Assembly: GCA_017592665.1 (NCBI GenBank)
Contig: JAGFNW010000003.1
Location: 420,309-484,308 of the forward strand
Source of the DNA: Streptosporangiaceae bacterium NEAU-GS5
GTDB lineage: Bacteria > Actinomycetota > Actinomycetes > Streptosporangiales > Streptosporangiaceae
Length of the DNA stretch: 64,000 bases
Direction: 5' to 3'
Shown here: positions 19,275-27,440 of the stretch, in pieces
How positions within the stretch are numbered: the stretch's first letter is position 1
Layout: each line of letters begins with the position of its first letter
Made by a program: the position numbers and the translations under genes
The notes under the pieces: generated by a model
The model's database searches: none
Seen by the model: only the letters and a program-made list of their open reading frames with translations
What the model was told of the DNA's origin: nothing

Positions 19275-20543
19275 TCAGTGTCGCCGACGTGACGAGAGCC
19301 GGGCCGCTTGTTCACGGGCGCTTGGGGGGATGGCCTTGCGATGTGGCCCGTCATCGGGATCGACCTCGTATCGCAGTTGGACGCAGTCGTCGAGCACCGC
19401 GCCGTACAACGTCCAGATGGGGGAATACGGATCGATCTTTGCTATCTGCTCGCGGGCAGCGCGTTCGAGGCGCTCGCCTTCCGCTACGGCGGCGCGCAGG
19501 CGGATCAGGTCCTCGCCGCTGCCAGGGGCGACCAGCAGCTGCTCGAAACAGGCGTAAGCCTTCCCGATCGCATCCAGCAGATCGGCGAAGACATGGGGAA
19601 AGCTGCCGGTCGCGCGCTGTCCGGGCAGGCCTCGTGCCCCCGCAGCCAGGTCGACGAGGGCACGAGCGACGGCGCGCAGTTGAAGGCAGGCGTGCTCCAG
19701 GCATAGGACAGCCTGCATGATGCGGCGCAGGCGCTGGCGGGTTCGCGCCCGACGTAGCGTGAAACGCAGGGACTCGGCGGCTCGTTCAGCGCTCTCGTTG
19801 GCCGCACGCAGCCTGACGGACATGCGTCTGGCGCGGGCCAGCCATTTCTGCGCCTGGTGCTCGGTCCACGATTGCCTGATGCCTTCCGCCAGGTCGGAGC
19901 AGAGGTCAGCGAGATCATCGGCCAGCTCGGCCATGTCCTTGGCGGCCCGGCCCACGTGACGGGGCGGGATCACCAGTATGAGCGTGGCTCCGACGAACGC
20001 GCCGATGACGATGTCGAGCAGCCGCTCCATGCCGTACTCGCGGCCCAGAGCGAACACGAGTAGGGCGGTGACGGGCGCCTGTGTGTTCTGCCACGGTATG
20101 CCGACTGTTCTGCTGACCACCAGCGCGACCGTGACCAGGACGGCCATGGTGCCGATGCTGGTGCCGAACACCTGCACGAAGGCGATTGCGGCCGCCAATC
20201 CGACCAGCACCGCGATGGTCTGCTGGATGGCCTGGACCACGGTGCTGTAGGCGGTCGCCGTCACCGACAGCAGCACGCCGGTGGGAGCGAGCACCGGCTG
20301 AGGTGAGCCGATCAGGTCGGTGGAGATCCACCAGGCCACCAAGCACCCGACGATGACCGTCACCGTCGGCATCAGCAACTGCCCCTCACGCCGCAGCCAG
20401 CGACGCAGCCCACGCCTCCGCCATCGATCCGAGGCGGGGACGCGATCACCCCACCGGTCCAGCCATCGCCTCGCGGCGGAAAATGCCATCACCGCACCCC
20501 CAGACGTGGTGCCCCGCCTGGCGGCTTCCGGATCGTCTTTCAC
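19275..20543 (-). CDS. Aromatic-acid-exporter / FUSC-like membrane protein
   Basis: 422 residues. About six membrane helices lie in the N-terminal half (LMPTVTVIVGCLVAWWIST, AIQQTIAVLVGLAAAIAFV, IGTMAVLVTVALVVSRTVG, PVTALLVFALG, LLDIVIGAFVGATLILVIP). A ~220-residue cytoplasmic helical domain follows, rich in Arg/Ala. This is the plan of the ArAE/FUSC efflux family. Translation may start at the internal ATG of MAFSAARRW (20489) rather than the first ATG. It converges on the stress operon with 29 bp between stops. Confidence 0.8.
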   Translation of the reverse strand: MKDDPEAARRGTTSGGAVMAFSAARRWLDRWGDRVPASDRWRRRGLRRWLRREGQLLMPTVTVIVGCLVAWWISTDLIGSPQPVLAPTGVLLSVTATAYSTVVQAIQQTIAVLVGLAAAIAFVQVFGTSIGTMAVLVTVALVVSRTVGIPWQNTQAPVTALLVFALGREYGMERLLDIVIGAFVGATLILVIPPRHVGRAAKDMAELADDLADLCSDLAEGIRQSWTEHQAQKWLARARRMSVRLRAANESAERAAESLRFTLRRARTRQRLRRIMQAVLCLEHACLQLRAVARALVDLAAGARGLPGQRATGSFPHVFADLLDAIGKAYACFEQLLVAPGSGEDLIRLRAAVAEGERLERAAREQIAKIDPYSPIWTLYGAVLDDCVQLRYEVDPDDGPHRKAIPPSAREQAARLSSRRRH

Positions 20544-20639
20544 CTCTTAACGTAAGGCTGCCCGGGTTGGGTAGCGGGGCGCTCCGTTCGCGGGCAGCAT
20601 TTTGCCCGGAGCCGGCTTTCCGAGGGCGCGGCGATGGAT

Positions 20640-20790
20640 CGACTGATCGGCCACTGGAGGTCTTCGAGCACGACCATCAGCGGCTGGTCCTCGCGGAGCC
20701 GTTCCACCAGGCTGTGTGCCTGGCCCGCGCCCTGTCCGCCGGACGGGTCGAGGCTGGGCGGCAGGTGCGCGAGCGGCCCACGGGCGATCT
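20640..20790 (-). pseudogene. Fragment of a LuxR-type/AAA ATPase regulator
   Basis: About 50 codons read HLPPSLDPSGGQGAG then LVERLREDQPLMVVLEDLQW, the Walker B region of the large LuxR/AAA regulators. Stops and unrelated sequence flank it, so it is a scrap. The rest of 20544-20919 shows no gene apart from the promoter and leader of the next one. Confidence 0.6.
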
Positions 20791-20919
20791 AAGGAGTGAC
20801 GAACGCCGCAAATAAGGCTGCCGCCCGAGGTGGAGGTGCCGCCTTAGCGAATAGCGTCTGTTTCGCCAGCCGGTACGGGATACCGGAAGAAATCGCGAAA
20901 CCAGAACGGAAATAATAAA

Positions 20920-21507
20920 ATGTTTGGAATTGCCGCTAAGAAGACCGCCGCCGCTAAGAAGACCGCCGCCGCCACGAAGACCGCCGCCGTGAAGAAGTCC
21001 GCCCTCACGAAGAAGGCCGCGGTCATCGCCACCGCCGGTGTCCTGTCGACTGCCGGGTTGGTGGCCACCTCCGGCGCGGCGCACGCGTCCGGGTTCACCG
21101 TCCGCCTCGCGCCCGCGTCCAACCCGTTCGTGTTCCTCGACGTCAGCGGCGGCTCCACGAGGAACGGTGCGGCGATCATCCAGTGGAGCCTGTCCGGGGA
21201 CAACCAGATCTGGACCTTCCGGCCGAGCGGCACGGCGTACCAGATCGTCAACCTCCACAGCGGCCTGTGTATCACCAGCAGTGGCTACGCCGGCGCCCAG
21301 CTCTACCAGTGGTCGTGCAACGGGTCGGGCGGACAGCTCTGGAGCACCTCGCTGACCCCGGGCAACCTGACCGGCTACACGATCAAGAACGTCGACAGCG
21401 GCCTCTACATGGACGTCTCCGGCGGCAGCGGCGCCAACGGCGCGGCGATCGACACCTGGTACAAGAACGGCGGCTCGAACCAGTTCTTCCTCGCCCACGC
21501 CGCCTGA
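20920..21507 (+). CDS. Secreted ricin-type beta-trefoil lectin with Lys/Ala-rich N-terminus
   Basis: 195 residues. Residues ~58-195 form a ricin-B beta-trefoil with repeated units (VFLDVSGGSTRNGAAIIQW, LCITSSGYAGAQLYQWSC, LYMDVSGGSGANGAAIDTW) and QxW motifs; it should bind sugar outside the cell. A hydrophobic stretch (~35-57, ending AAHAS) looks like the signal core and cleavage site. It is preceded by ~30 residues of KKTAAAKK-like repeats, far longer and more basic than a normal n-region and reminiscent of histone H1 tails. The start has A-rich sequence (GGAAATAATAAA) rather than a strong ribosome site. Confidence 0.85.
   Translation: MFGIAAKKTAAAKKTAAATKTAAVKKSALTKKAAVIATAGVLSTAGLVATSGAAHASGFTVRLAPASNPFVFLDVSGGSTRNGAAIIQWSLSGDNQIWTFRPSGTAYQIVNLHSGLCITSSGYAGAQLYQWSCNGSGGQLWSTSLTPGNLTGYTIKNVDSGLYMDVSGGSGANGAAIDTWYKNGGSNQFFLAHAA
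20935..20997. repeat. Imperfect 18-bp coding repeats (AAGAAGACCGCCGCC type)
   Basis: Repeated AAGAAGACCGCCGCC units encode the Lys-Lys-Thr-Ala-Ala tract at the N-terminus of the lectin. Confidence 0.7.
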
Positions 21508-21509
21508 TC

Positions 21510-21731
21510 TCACTTCGCGTGGTGCGCGGTGAGGCCGAGCAGGACCAGAAGCTCGGCGGGCAGCCACTGCGGGCACGGCAACAGCCCGGTCAGCCGCATG
21601 TGCCCTTCAACGACGACCAGATCGGCCGGACCCGGCTCGCCGAGGACGATCATGGGCGACGGAAGCCGACGCCCATCTCGAAAGTCCTCCGCGATCGTCC
21701 GGTAGACCGCCCAGGCGGCATGTCCTCCCAA
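21510..21731 (-). pseudogene. ParB-like-domain protein remnant
   Basis: About 73 codons ending at a normal stop read AVYRTIAEDFRDGRRLPSP, then MIVLGEPGPADLVVVEGHMR and LTGLLPCPQWLPAEL. This is like the C-terminal half of small hypothetical proteins with a ParB-like nuclease fold. Only a TTG start is available and the upstream homologous stretch (GTRLATDGARRL) is in another frame, so it is probably frameshifted and dead. The rest of 21732-21962 has no gene I can support. Confidence 0.45.
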
Positions 21732-21962
21732 GGGCCGAGCCGCCTGGCTCCGTCGGTGGCCAGCCGAGTGCCGCCGGAGAACTCCGCGCCCGCGCTGGGG
21801 TGACTACGGCGCGGCGCAGTACGCGCAGGCGCCGTTCCTGAGCTGCGGCTCGACCCGGACGGCCCTGGCGAACTGGACCACCGGTCTTGGAACCAGACAC
21901 GGCTGGCCTTGCTGACCCGGTGCGGCACCGTCACCACAGCGACTGTGTCACCCCGCAGGCTG

Positions 21963-22481
21963 TCAGCGAATGCCGGTATCGCAGCCGATGGTTTTGTGGA
22001 TCCGTTGTGAAGCACGGACGGTGACCAGCACTTTCGGGCAACGTGGCAAGAGCTTGCCGGTGCCGGCGACCAGCCAATACTTGCCCTTGGGCAGGGTCAG
22101 GGTGAATCGGCCGTCCCGAGTCGTCTTCGTGGATTTGATGGTGCGGCCGCTGTCATTGCGCGCGGCCACGCGCGCTCGAACGGGGCGGGGCGGGCAGGAC
22201 TTCTCGGCGGTCATGACCGGACAGGTTGGGCCTGCCAGCACCCGGCCCACGACGGTGCCCAGGCCGCGCCCTGGCGACAGCGAGCCGGCCGGGGGAGGCG
22301 TGGGTTGCGGGGTGGTCGCCGGGAGGACCCCCGGCGTAAGCGGCGCGGTGGTGGTGACAATGCGCGGGGTGGTCGCCTGTTGTGTCGGCCGGCCCTGGGC
22401 AGTCGGGGATTCGCCGCAGGCAGACACGGTCGCCGCCAGCGTCAGTGCCGCGGCGAACCAGCAGAGCGCGGCTGCTTTCAT
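21963..22481 (-). CDS. Lipoprotein, carboxypeptidase-regulatory-like
   Basis: 172 residues. A lipoprotein signal peptide ends at VSAC with Cys22 as the lipidated residue. Then come a Thr/Pro-rich stalk (~25-75) and a C-terminal domain that begins GTVVGRVLAGPTCPV and ends RDGRFTLTLPKGKYWLV, typical of carboxypeptidase-regulatory/transthyretin-like beta-sandwiches. Cys pairs may be disulfide-bonded. The ATG was chosen by the signal peptide; upstream in-frame sequence is not plausible. The role is unknown. Confidence 0.8.
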   Translation of the reverse strand: MKAAALCWFAAALTLAATVSACGESPTAQGRPTQQATTPRIVTTTAPLTPGVLPATTPQPTPPPAGSLSPGRGLGTVVGRVLAGPTCPVMTAEKSCPPRPVRARVAARNDSGRTIKSTKTTRDGRFTLTLPKGKYWLVAGTGKLLPRCPKVLVTVRASQRIHKTIGCDTGIR

Positions 22482-22606
22482 CACTTGATTAGATGCAACC
22501 CACGCGGCCGGGGTTCCCAGGGTCAGTGGCCTCAGGCCATACGGGTAGGTGGTTGACCGGGTGCGAGGTGATGGCACCGGCCGCACCGATCAACCTCACG
22601 GCTACG

Positions 22607-22762
22607 TCAGCTGCGCGGCGAGTACATGATGACGGCGACGCCGGCCAGGCAGATGAGCGCGCCGATGACGTCCCAGCGATCGGGCCGGAAGCCGTCCGCG
22701 ACGCGCTGGGCGCAGCCAAAGAGGCGCGAGCCGCGGCTGACCCTGTCGCCATACAGGTGTGA
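22607..22762 (-). pseudogene. C-terminal remnant of a YnfA/UPF0060 small membrane protein
   Basis: The end of this frame, [20 protein letters not shown] then [11 protein letters not shown], is the signature C-terminus of the YnfA/UPF0060 family. The preceding ~25 codons only roughly resemble the family and the first helices are gone. It is a truncated pseudogene. The surrounding 22482-22825 region holds nothing else. Confidence 0.7.
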
Positions 22763-22825
22763 CTGGCAAGGGGCGGGACAAGGGAGTCGAATGGACACCT
22801 TCAGAGGAGGTGTCGTGATCTCGTG

Positions 22826-23281
22826 ATGAGACTCCACTGGATGACATACGCGGTGGCGGCGGCGCTCCTGCTGACGGCCATCACAGCTCCGGAGGCGGTC
22901 GCAGCCACCGGTCCGCCGAAGGGCTGGGTGATCTTCCAGAGCTCGGTCGGCCGGTTCGTGGTATGGCACCCGGCCGGCTGGCAGATCCGGGAGAACAAGG
23001 GCACCGCCCGCACGACCACGATCACCTTGACCGATCCGGCCGGCGGCGCGGCGATGACCATCCGGCGCCGCTACGCCCCGATTTCGATCGGCAAGCACTG
23101 CCACAAGGTGACCATGCGGGACGCCCGGGTCGGGCACCGCTGCGCCACCAAGACCGCCGTAACGACCACGCTGCCGGACACGTCCGAAGGAAATTTCGTG
23201 TTCCGCGCCCCTCTGCGGTCGTTCCCGTACGGGGTGTACACGAAAGTGGTCGCGAACTTCCAGATCCTGCGCGGCGCGTGA
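22826..23281 (+). CDS. Secreted protein of unknown function
   Basis: 151 residues. A signal peptide ([18 protein letters not shown], then EAVAA) is followed by a ~120-residue domain with [20 protein letters not shown] and two cysteines (KHCHK, HRCAT). The pattern resembles PsbP/serine-protease-inhibitor-like 'WHPAGW' domains seen in actinobacterial secreted proteins; no firm family is assigned. GTG 22823 directly before the ATG is also possible; GGAGGTG lies upstream. Confidence 0.7.
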   Translation: MRLHWMTYAVAAALLLTAITAPEAVAATGPPKGWVIFQSSVGRFVVWHPAGWQIRENKGTARTTTITLTDPAGGAAMTIRRRYAPISIGKHCHKVTMRDARVGHRCATKTAVTTTLPDTSEGNFVFRAPLRSFPYGVYTKVVANFQILRGA

Positions 23282-23440
23282 GCGCCTAATGCAGGCCCGT
23301 AACCCTGGGAATTTTCGCTGATTACACCTCAAAAGTCGATTTGAGCCCCACGGGTCGCATATCGGGAGATTGGGCCTCCACACGACTTCGCGGCGCGCCT
23401 AGCTTCGGGGAGTTTTCCCCCACTCCCATGAGAGGTCGAT

Positions 23441-24901
23441 GTGTCATCCCGCACTCGACGCCATGGGCTGGGCCGGCTGATCACCACGCCTATAGTGATC
23501 ATCGCAGCCCTCGCCCTGGCCGCATCCCCCGCACTGGCCAACGTCCCGCTCACCCTCCTGAGCACCGACCCGTTCACCAATGCCAACAGTCAGCACCGCA
23601 CCGAAGTCGAGCCGGACAGCTTCCGCTTCGGCAACACCATCGTCACCGCGATCCAGACCGGCCGGATCTTCGACGGCGGGTCGGCCGACATCAGCTTCGC
23701 CACCTCTACCAACGGCGGCGCCAGCTGGACGTCCGGGCAACTGCCCGGGATCACCACGTTCGCCGGCGGCACCTTCAACCGGGTCAGCGACCCGGCAGTG
23801 GCCTTCGACGCCATGCACAACGTCTGGATGATCTCCTCACTCGCCATCCGCGACACCAATGGCGTGCTCGGCGCCGCCGTCCTCACCTCGCGGTCCACCA
23901 ACGGTGGCGTAACCTGGCAAAACCCGGTCGTCACCGCGACCGCGACCGGCAGCGCCAACCTCGACAAGAACTGGATCGTCTGCGACAACACGTCGACCAG
24001 CCCGTTCTTCGGACGCTGCTACACCGAATTCGACGACAACGGGGCCGGCAACGCCGTACGGATGGCCCGCTCCACCAACGGCGGCACCTCCTGGACAGTC
24101 GTCAACACCAGCGCCACCGGCCTCGGCGGGCAGCCCCTGGTCCGACCCAACGGCACCGTCCTCGTGCCCTACCTGTCCAACAACGGGCAGATCCGCTCCT
24201 TCCGCTCGGTCGACGGCGGCGTCAGCTGGCGCGCCACGGTCCTCGTCTCGACCGTCCAGGACCGGCCGATCTCCGGCGGCCTGCGCAGCGAGGCCCTGCC
24301 GTCCGCCGAGATCGACTCGGCCGGCACGGCGTACATCGTCTGGCAGGACTGCCGCTTCCGCTCCGGCTGCCCGTCGAACGACATCGTGATGAGCAAGTCC
24401 ACGAGCGAGACCACCTGGGGAGCCGTGACCAGGGTCACCAGTGACGCCGGGGATCACTTCATTCCCGGCATTGGCGTCGACCCGTCCACCTCCGGAGGCA
24501 CGGCTCGGCTCGGGGTCACCTACTACGGCTACCCGAACGCGAACTGCACCGCGGCGACCTGCCAGCTCAACGTGAAGTTCGTGTCGTCCACCAACGGCGG
24601 CACGTCGTGGAGCGCGCCGCTGCAGGTGGCCGGGCCGATGACGCTGTCGTGGCTGGCCGACACCAGCCAGGGCCGGATGGTCGGCGACTACGTCTCGACC
24701 TCGATCGGCGCCGGAACCAATGCGTTCGGCGTGTTCGTCGTCGCCAACGCGCCGACCGGCTCGACGTTCGACGAGGCCATGTACGTGGCGACCGGCGGCT
24801 TCCCGATCACCGGTGGCACGATACGCGCGCAGGCCGCGCCAACCGCGGCCGTGGAAGGCAGCGGCGTCGCACCGTACGTGCCACCAGCCACGATGCGCTG
24901 A
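23441..24901 (+). CDS. Secreted BNR-repeat sialidase-like protein
   Basis: 486 residues from a GTG. A signal peptide (ITTPIVIIAALALAASPALA) precedes a beta-propeller with Asp-box-like repeats: STNGGASWTS, STNGGVTW, STNGGTSWTV, SVDGGVSWRA and STNGGTSWSA. Asp boxes mark the sialidase/BNR fold, but the arginine triad of a true sialidase was not identified, so activity is open; vegetative exo-acting glycosidase or a binding protein are alternatives. It stands alone, ending at a terminator hairpin. Confidence 0.8.
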   Translation: MSSRTRRHGLGRLITTPIVIIAALALAASPALANVPLTLLSTDPFTNANSQHRTEVEPDSFRFGNTIVTAIQTGRIFDGGSADISFATSTNGGASWTSGQLPGITTFAGGTFNRVSDPAVAFDAMHNVWMISSLAIRDTNGVLGAAVLTSRSTNGGVTWQNPVVTATATGSANLDKNWIVCDNTSTSPFFGRCYTEFDDNGAGNAVRMARSTNGGTSWTVVNTSATGLGGQPLVRPNGTVLVPYLSNNGQIRSFRSVDGGVSWRATVLVSTVQDRPISGGLRSEALPSAEIDSAGTAYIVWQDCRFRSGCPSNDIVMSKSTSETTWGAVTRVTSDAGDHFIPGIGVDPSTSGGTARLGVTYYGYPNANCTAATCQLNVKFVSSTNGGTSWSAPLQVAGPMTLSWLADTSQGRMVGDYVSTSIGAGTNAFGVFVVANAPTGSTFDEAMYVATGGFPITGGTIRAQAAPTAAVEGSGVAPYVPPATMR

Positions 24902-24961
24902 CGCTAGTGATCCAGATCCCTACCCGGGGACGGCTGACTTGATCACCGACTGATGCAGCCA

Positions 24962-25002
24962 CGAACACGGGTGACCGAGGGCCACTCGGCCACTCGTGTT
25001 CG
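24962..25002. terminator. Hairpin terminator after the sialidase-like gene
   Basis: CGAACACG pairs with CGTGTTCG, and the inner GTGACCGAG/CTCGGCCAC extends the stem with one mismatch. It lies 60 bp after the stop and before the convergent rhamnosidase end. Confidence 0.7.
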
Positions 25003-25011
25003 CAGATCTGA

Positions 25012-25107
25012 TCACATGGCGGCCAGCCAGCGCGGCGCGGTCTGCTGGACAGCATCCCAGGGACTGCCCGAGGGCGGCGTGTAGGCGAGGTCGAGATCCG
25101 CGATGCC
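25012..25107 (-). pseudogene. C-terminal scrap of an FAD-dependent oxidoreductase
   Basis: About 30 codons, read leftwards, give GIADLDLAYTPPSGSPWDAV then QQTAPRWLAAM and a stop. The DLDLAY.PP motif is typical of CoA-disulfide/NADH-oxidase-like flavoproteins. No upstream part exists because the rhamnosidase gene begins there. Confidence 0.55.
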
Positions 25108-25149
25108 GGCCGTGCGGCCGGTTCCTGCGGGGTTTCCTGGAGGCGCGGG

Positions 25150-27411
25150 TCAGACTCGGGTGACGATGATGTCGTAGCGGCCGCCGGGGACGGTCAGCCG
25201 CATAGCGCCGTCCTCGAAGTGGCCCTGGTAGGCCGTGCACTTGCCGCGCAGGCAGACCACCCGGCCGTTGACCACGACGAGGGCGCGGTCGGTGGCGGGG
25301 ACGGCGATGGTGCCGGTCGTGCCCCGAGGTGTGTCGGCGTGCATGGTGAACGACGAAACAGGAGCAAGCGACAGCCAGCTCACCCCGATGTCGCCGTACT
25401 TGCTGGGCACTCCGCCCTGGGCCCAGGCGAGCGCGCCGGGATGCGGCGCGATGCTCCAGGTCGCGTAGCCGGGGTCGACCGGTGTGATGCCGAGGACCAG
25501 TTCGGTGAGCTGAACGGTCGGGGACGCCGCCCAGCCGTGGGCGAGGCTGGCGGTCGTGCGGTTGACGCCGCCCGTGCTGTTCTTGAACTCCCACAGGCCA
25601 CCGGTGTAGAGCGCATTCTTCGTGTCGACCATCGGGCCCCAGGTGCGGCGCATCAGGTCGAACGCACCCGTCATGTCACCGACGGCCATCCGGCCCGCGG
25701 TCTCCATGCCGTTGCCGAACGGCTCGATCACGTGGCCGGTCGGGTCTTGCAGGCCGGGGCCGATGATTGCGCCGTACGGTGTCCACAGGGTCTTGAGCGC
25801 GGCCAGCACACTGGCGCGGCGGTCGGCGGGGACGATCCCATGCTGCAGGGCGAGCGCGTTGGCGTCCTCGACGAGGACGTCAGGGTGATCGCTGCTCTGG
25901 CCGTACGCGCCGAGCGCCGGGTTCCACAATCGGGCGTTGATCGCGGTCTTGACGGCTTCGGCCTTCGCGTCGAGGGTGTCGGCCGTGGCGGCGGAGCCGA
26001 CCTTGCGCTCCACCCAGGCCATGTCACGCAGCAGCAGGTAGTAGTCGATGCTGTATTTGGTGACCTCTCCGGTCTGCGTGGCCTGCCAGTAGCCGCGATC
26101 GTTGGACACGACGAGGTTGTTGGCGTCGACGAAGGTGTCGTTGTAGGCGAGCTCGCGGCGCAGGGCGGGCAGGACGCTGGTGAGATAGGCCTCGTCGCCG
26201 GTGTAGCGGTAGTAGGCGATGATTCCCCGCGCGCCGCAGCCCGAGTAGTTGTCGGAGTAGAACAGCGGTGAGCCGTTGGGGTTGTTGCCCTTGCGGAAGT
26301 CGGGTGAGCCGGGCAGTGCTCCGTCGGCGCGCTGGGTGGCCAGTAGCACGTTCAGCGACGATTTGACGTATTCGGCGCCGGCGTCGCCGAGGGTGCTGAT
26401 CGCGGTTGGGGCCTGGATGAGCAGGTCACAGGTCCAGATGCTGCGGTCGCGCTTTGCCCCGTCGTAGATGCGTGTGTCCGCGAGTCCGTTCAGGCCGGCG
26501 GGCTTCAGGTTGAGCTGCAGGGTGTACGCGCCGGAGTACCACATCTTGTTCAGCTGGTCGTCGCTGGACAGGAACCAGCCCTTGTAGTCGGCCGAGGTCG
26601 CCCGTAGTGCCTGGAAGTCGACCCGGGCGCTCAACAGGGAGACGCTGCCGGGTGTGGTCAGCGTGAGCAGGACGAAGCGGAAGCCGCCGTGGAATCCGCC
26701 GGAGACGCGGCCCGCTGCCGTGGGCTGCAGGGTGTCGATGCCGCCCACGCCTGCCAATCCTCTGGACTCGTCCGAGGCGGGCGCGCCCGGCGAGGTGGTC
26801 ACCGCGGTTCCGGCGGCGACGTCCGCGGACAGCGCGGGGTCGACGGAGACGGTGCGGGCCACCGTATCGAAGGCGGTGATGGCGCGGGTCTGGGCTCCCG
26901 TGCCGGCGCCGAAGGTGATCGTGTTGCCGGCCTCGAGGTTCGCCACCGATGCGAGCGTCACCTGTACGGCTCCCGCGGTGGCTGCGGCCGCGACGGCGGT
27001 CGCGGCCGGTCTGCGCAGGAACTGCCGCGCCTCGCCGGTGACCAGGGTGAGCGTGGGTGTGCCTTCGACGGCGGTGACGTCGAGGTACGGCACGCCGGCG
27101 ACGTCCTTGCCGAAGTCGAGGACGACCGAAGCCGGCGTTCCACCGGCGACCGTGGTCAGCGTGGCCGGCTTGCCTTTGCCGTTGGTCAACGTCTGCGGGT
27201 TGGACACGGAGCCGCGGACGTCCACGGCGACGGGCGTCACCTGTGATGAGGACGGGCCGAGGACGTAGCGATGCCAAAGTGGGGCGATCGTCGCCGACGC
27301 CGGTAAAGCCGACGCCGGTAAAGCCGACGCCGGAGAGCCGGTCCACCCTACGGTGACGACGAGTAAGACCACGATGAGGGCACGAGTTGTTCTGCGCACG
27401 AGACTGGACAT
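25150..27411 (-). CDS. Secreted alpha-L-rhamnosidase-like glycosidase (GH78, six-hairpin)
   Basis: 753 residues. A signal peptide (RALIVVLLVVTVGW, cleavage near SPASA) is followed by a beta-rich region (~40-280) and a six-hairpin barrel with IYDGAKRDRSIWTCDL, which matches the GH78 acidic motif region, then ARGIIAYYRYTGD and SLAHGWAASPTVQL, and a C-terminal beta-sandwich (HPGALAWAQGG). It should release terminal rhamnose outside the cell. The ATG directly before the signal peptide is used. It is the last gene of the rhamnoside operon, 29 bp after the GH3 stop. A 15-bp repeat near its N-terminus gives LPASALPASA. Confidence 0.85.
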   Translation of the reverse strand: MSSLVRRTTRALIVVLLVVTVGWTGSPASALPASALPASATIAPLWHRYVLGPSSSQVTPVAVDVRGSVSNPQTLTNGKGKPATLTTVAGGTPASVVLDFGKDVAGVPYLDVTAVEGTPTLTLVTGEARQFLRRPAATAVAAAATAGAVQVTLASVANLEAGNTITFGAGTGAQTRAITAFDTVARTVSVDPALSADVAAGTAVTTSPGAPASDESRGLAGVGGIDTLQPTAAGRVSGGFHGGFRFVLLTLTTPGSVSLLSARVDFQALRATSADYKGWFLSSDDQLNKMWYSGAYTLQLNLKPAGLNGLADTRIYDGAKRDRSIWTCDLLIQAPTAISTLGDAGAEYVKSSLNVLLATQRADGALPGSPDFRKGNNPNGSPLFYSDNYSGCGARGIIAYYRYTGDEAYLTSVLPALRRELAYNDTFVDANNLVVSNDRGYWQATQTGEVTKYSIDYYLLLRDMAWVERKVGSAATADTLDAKAEAVKTAINARLWNPALGAYGQSSDHPDVLVEDANALALQHGIVPADRRASVLAALKTLWTPYGAIIGPGLQDPTGHVIEPFGNGMETAGRMAVGDMTGAFDLMRRTWGPMVDTKNALYTGGLWEFKNSTGGVNRTTASLAHGWAASPTVQLTELVLGITPVDPGYATWSIAPHPGALAWAQGGVPSKYGDIGVSWLSLAPVSSFTMHADTPRGTTGTIAVPATDRALVVVNGRVVCLRGKCTAYQGHFEDGAMRLTVPGGRYDIIVTRV

Positions 27412-27440
27412 GGTGCCGATCTCCTTAGAGCGGGATGGGG

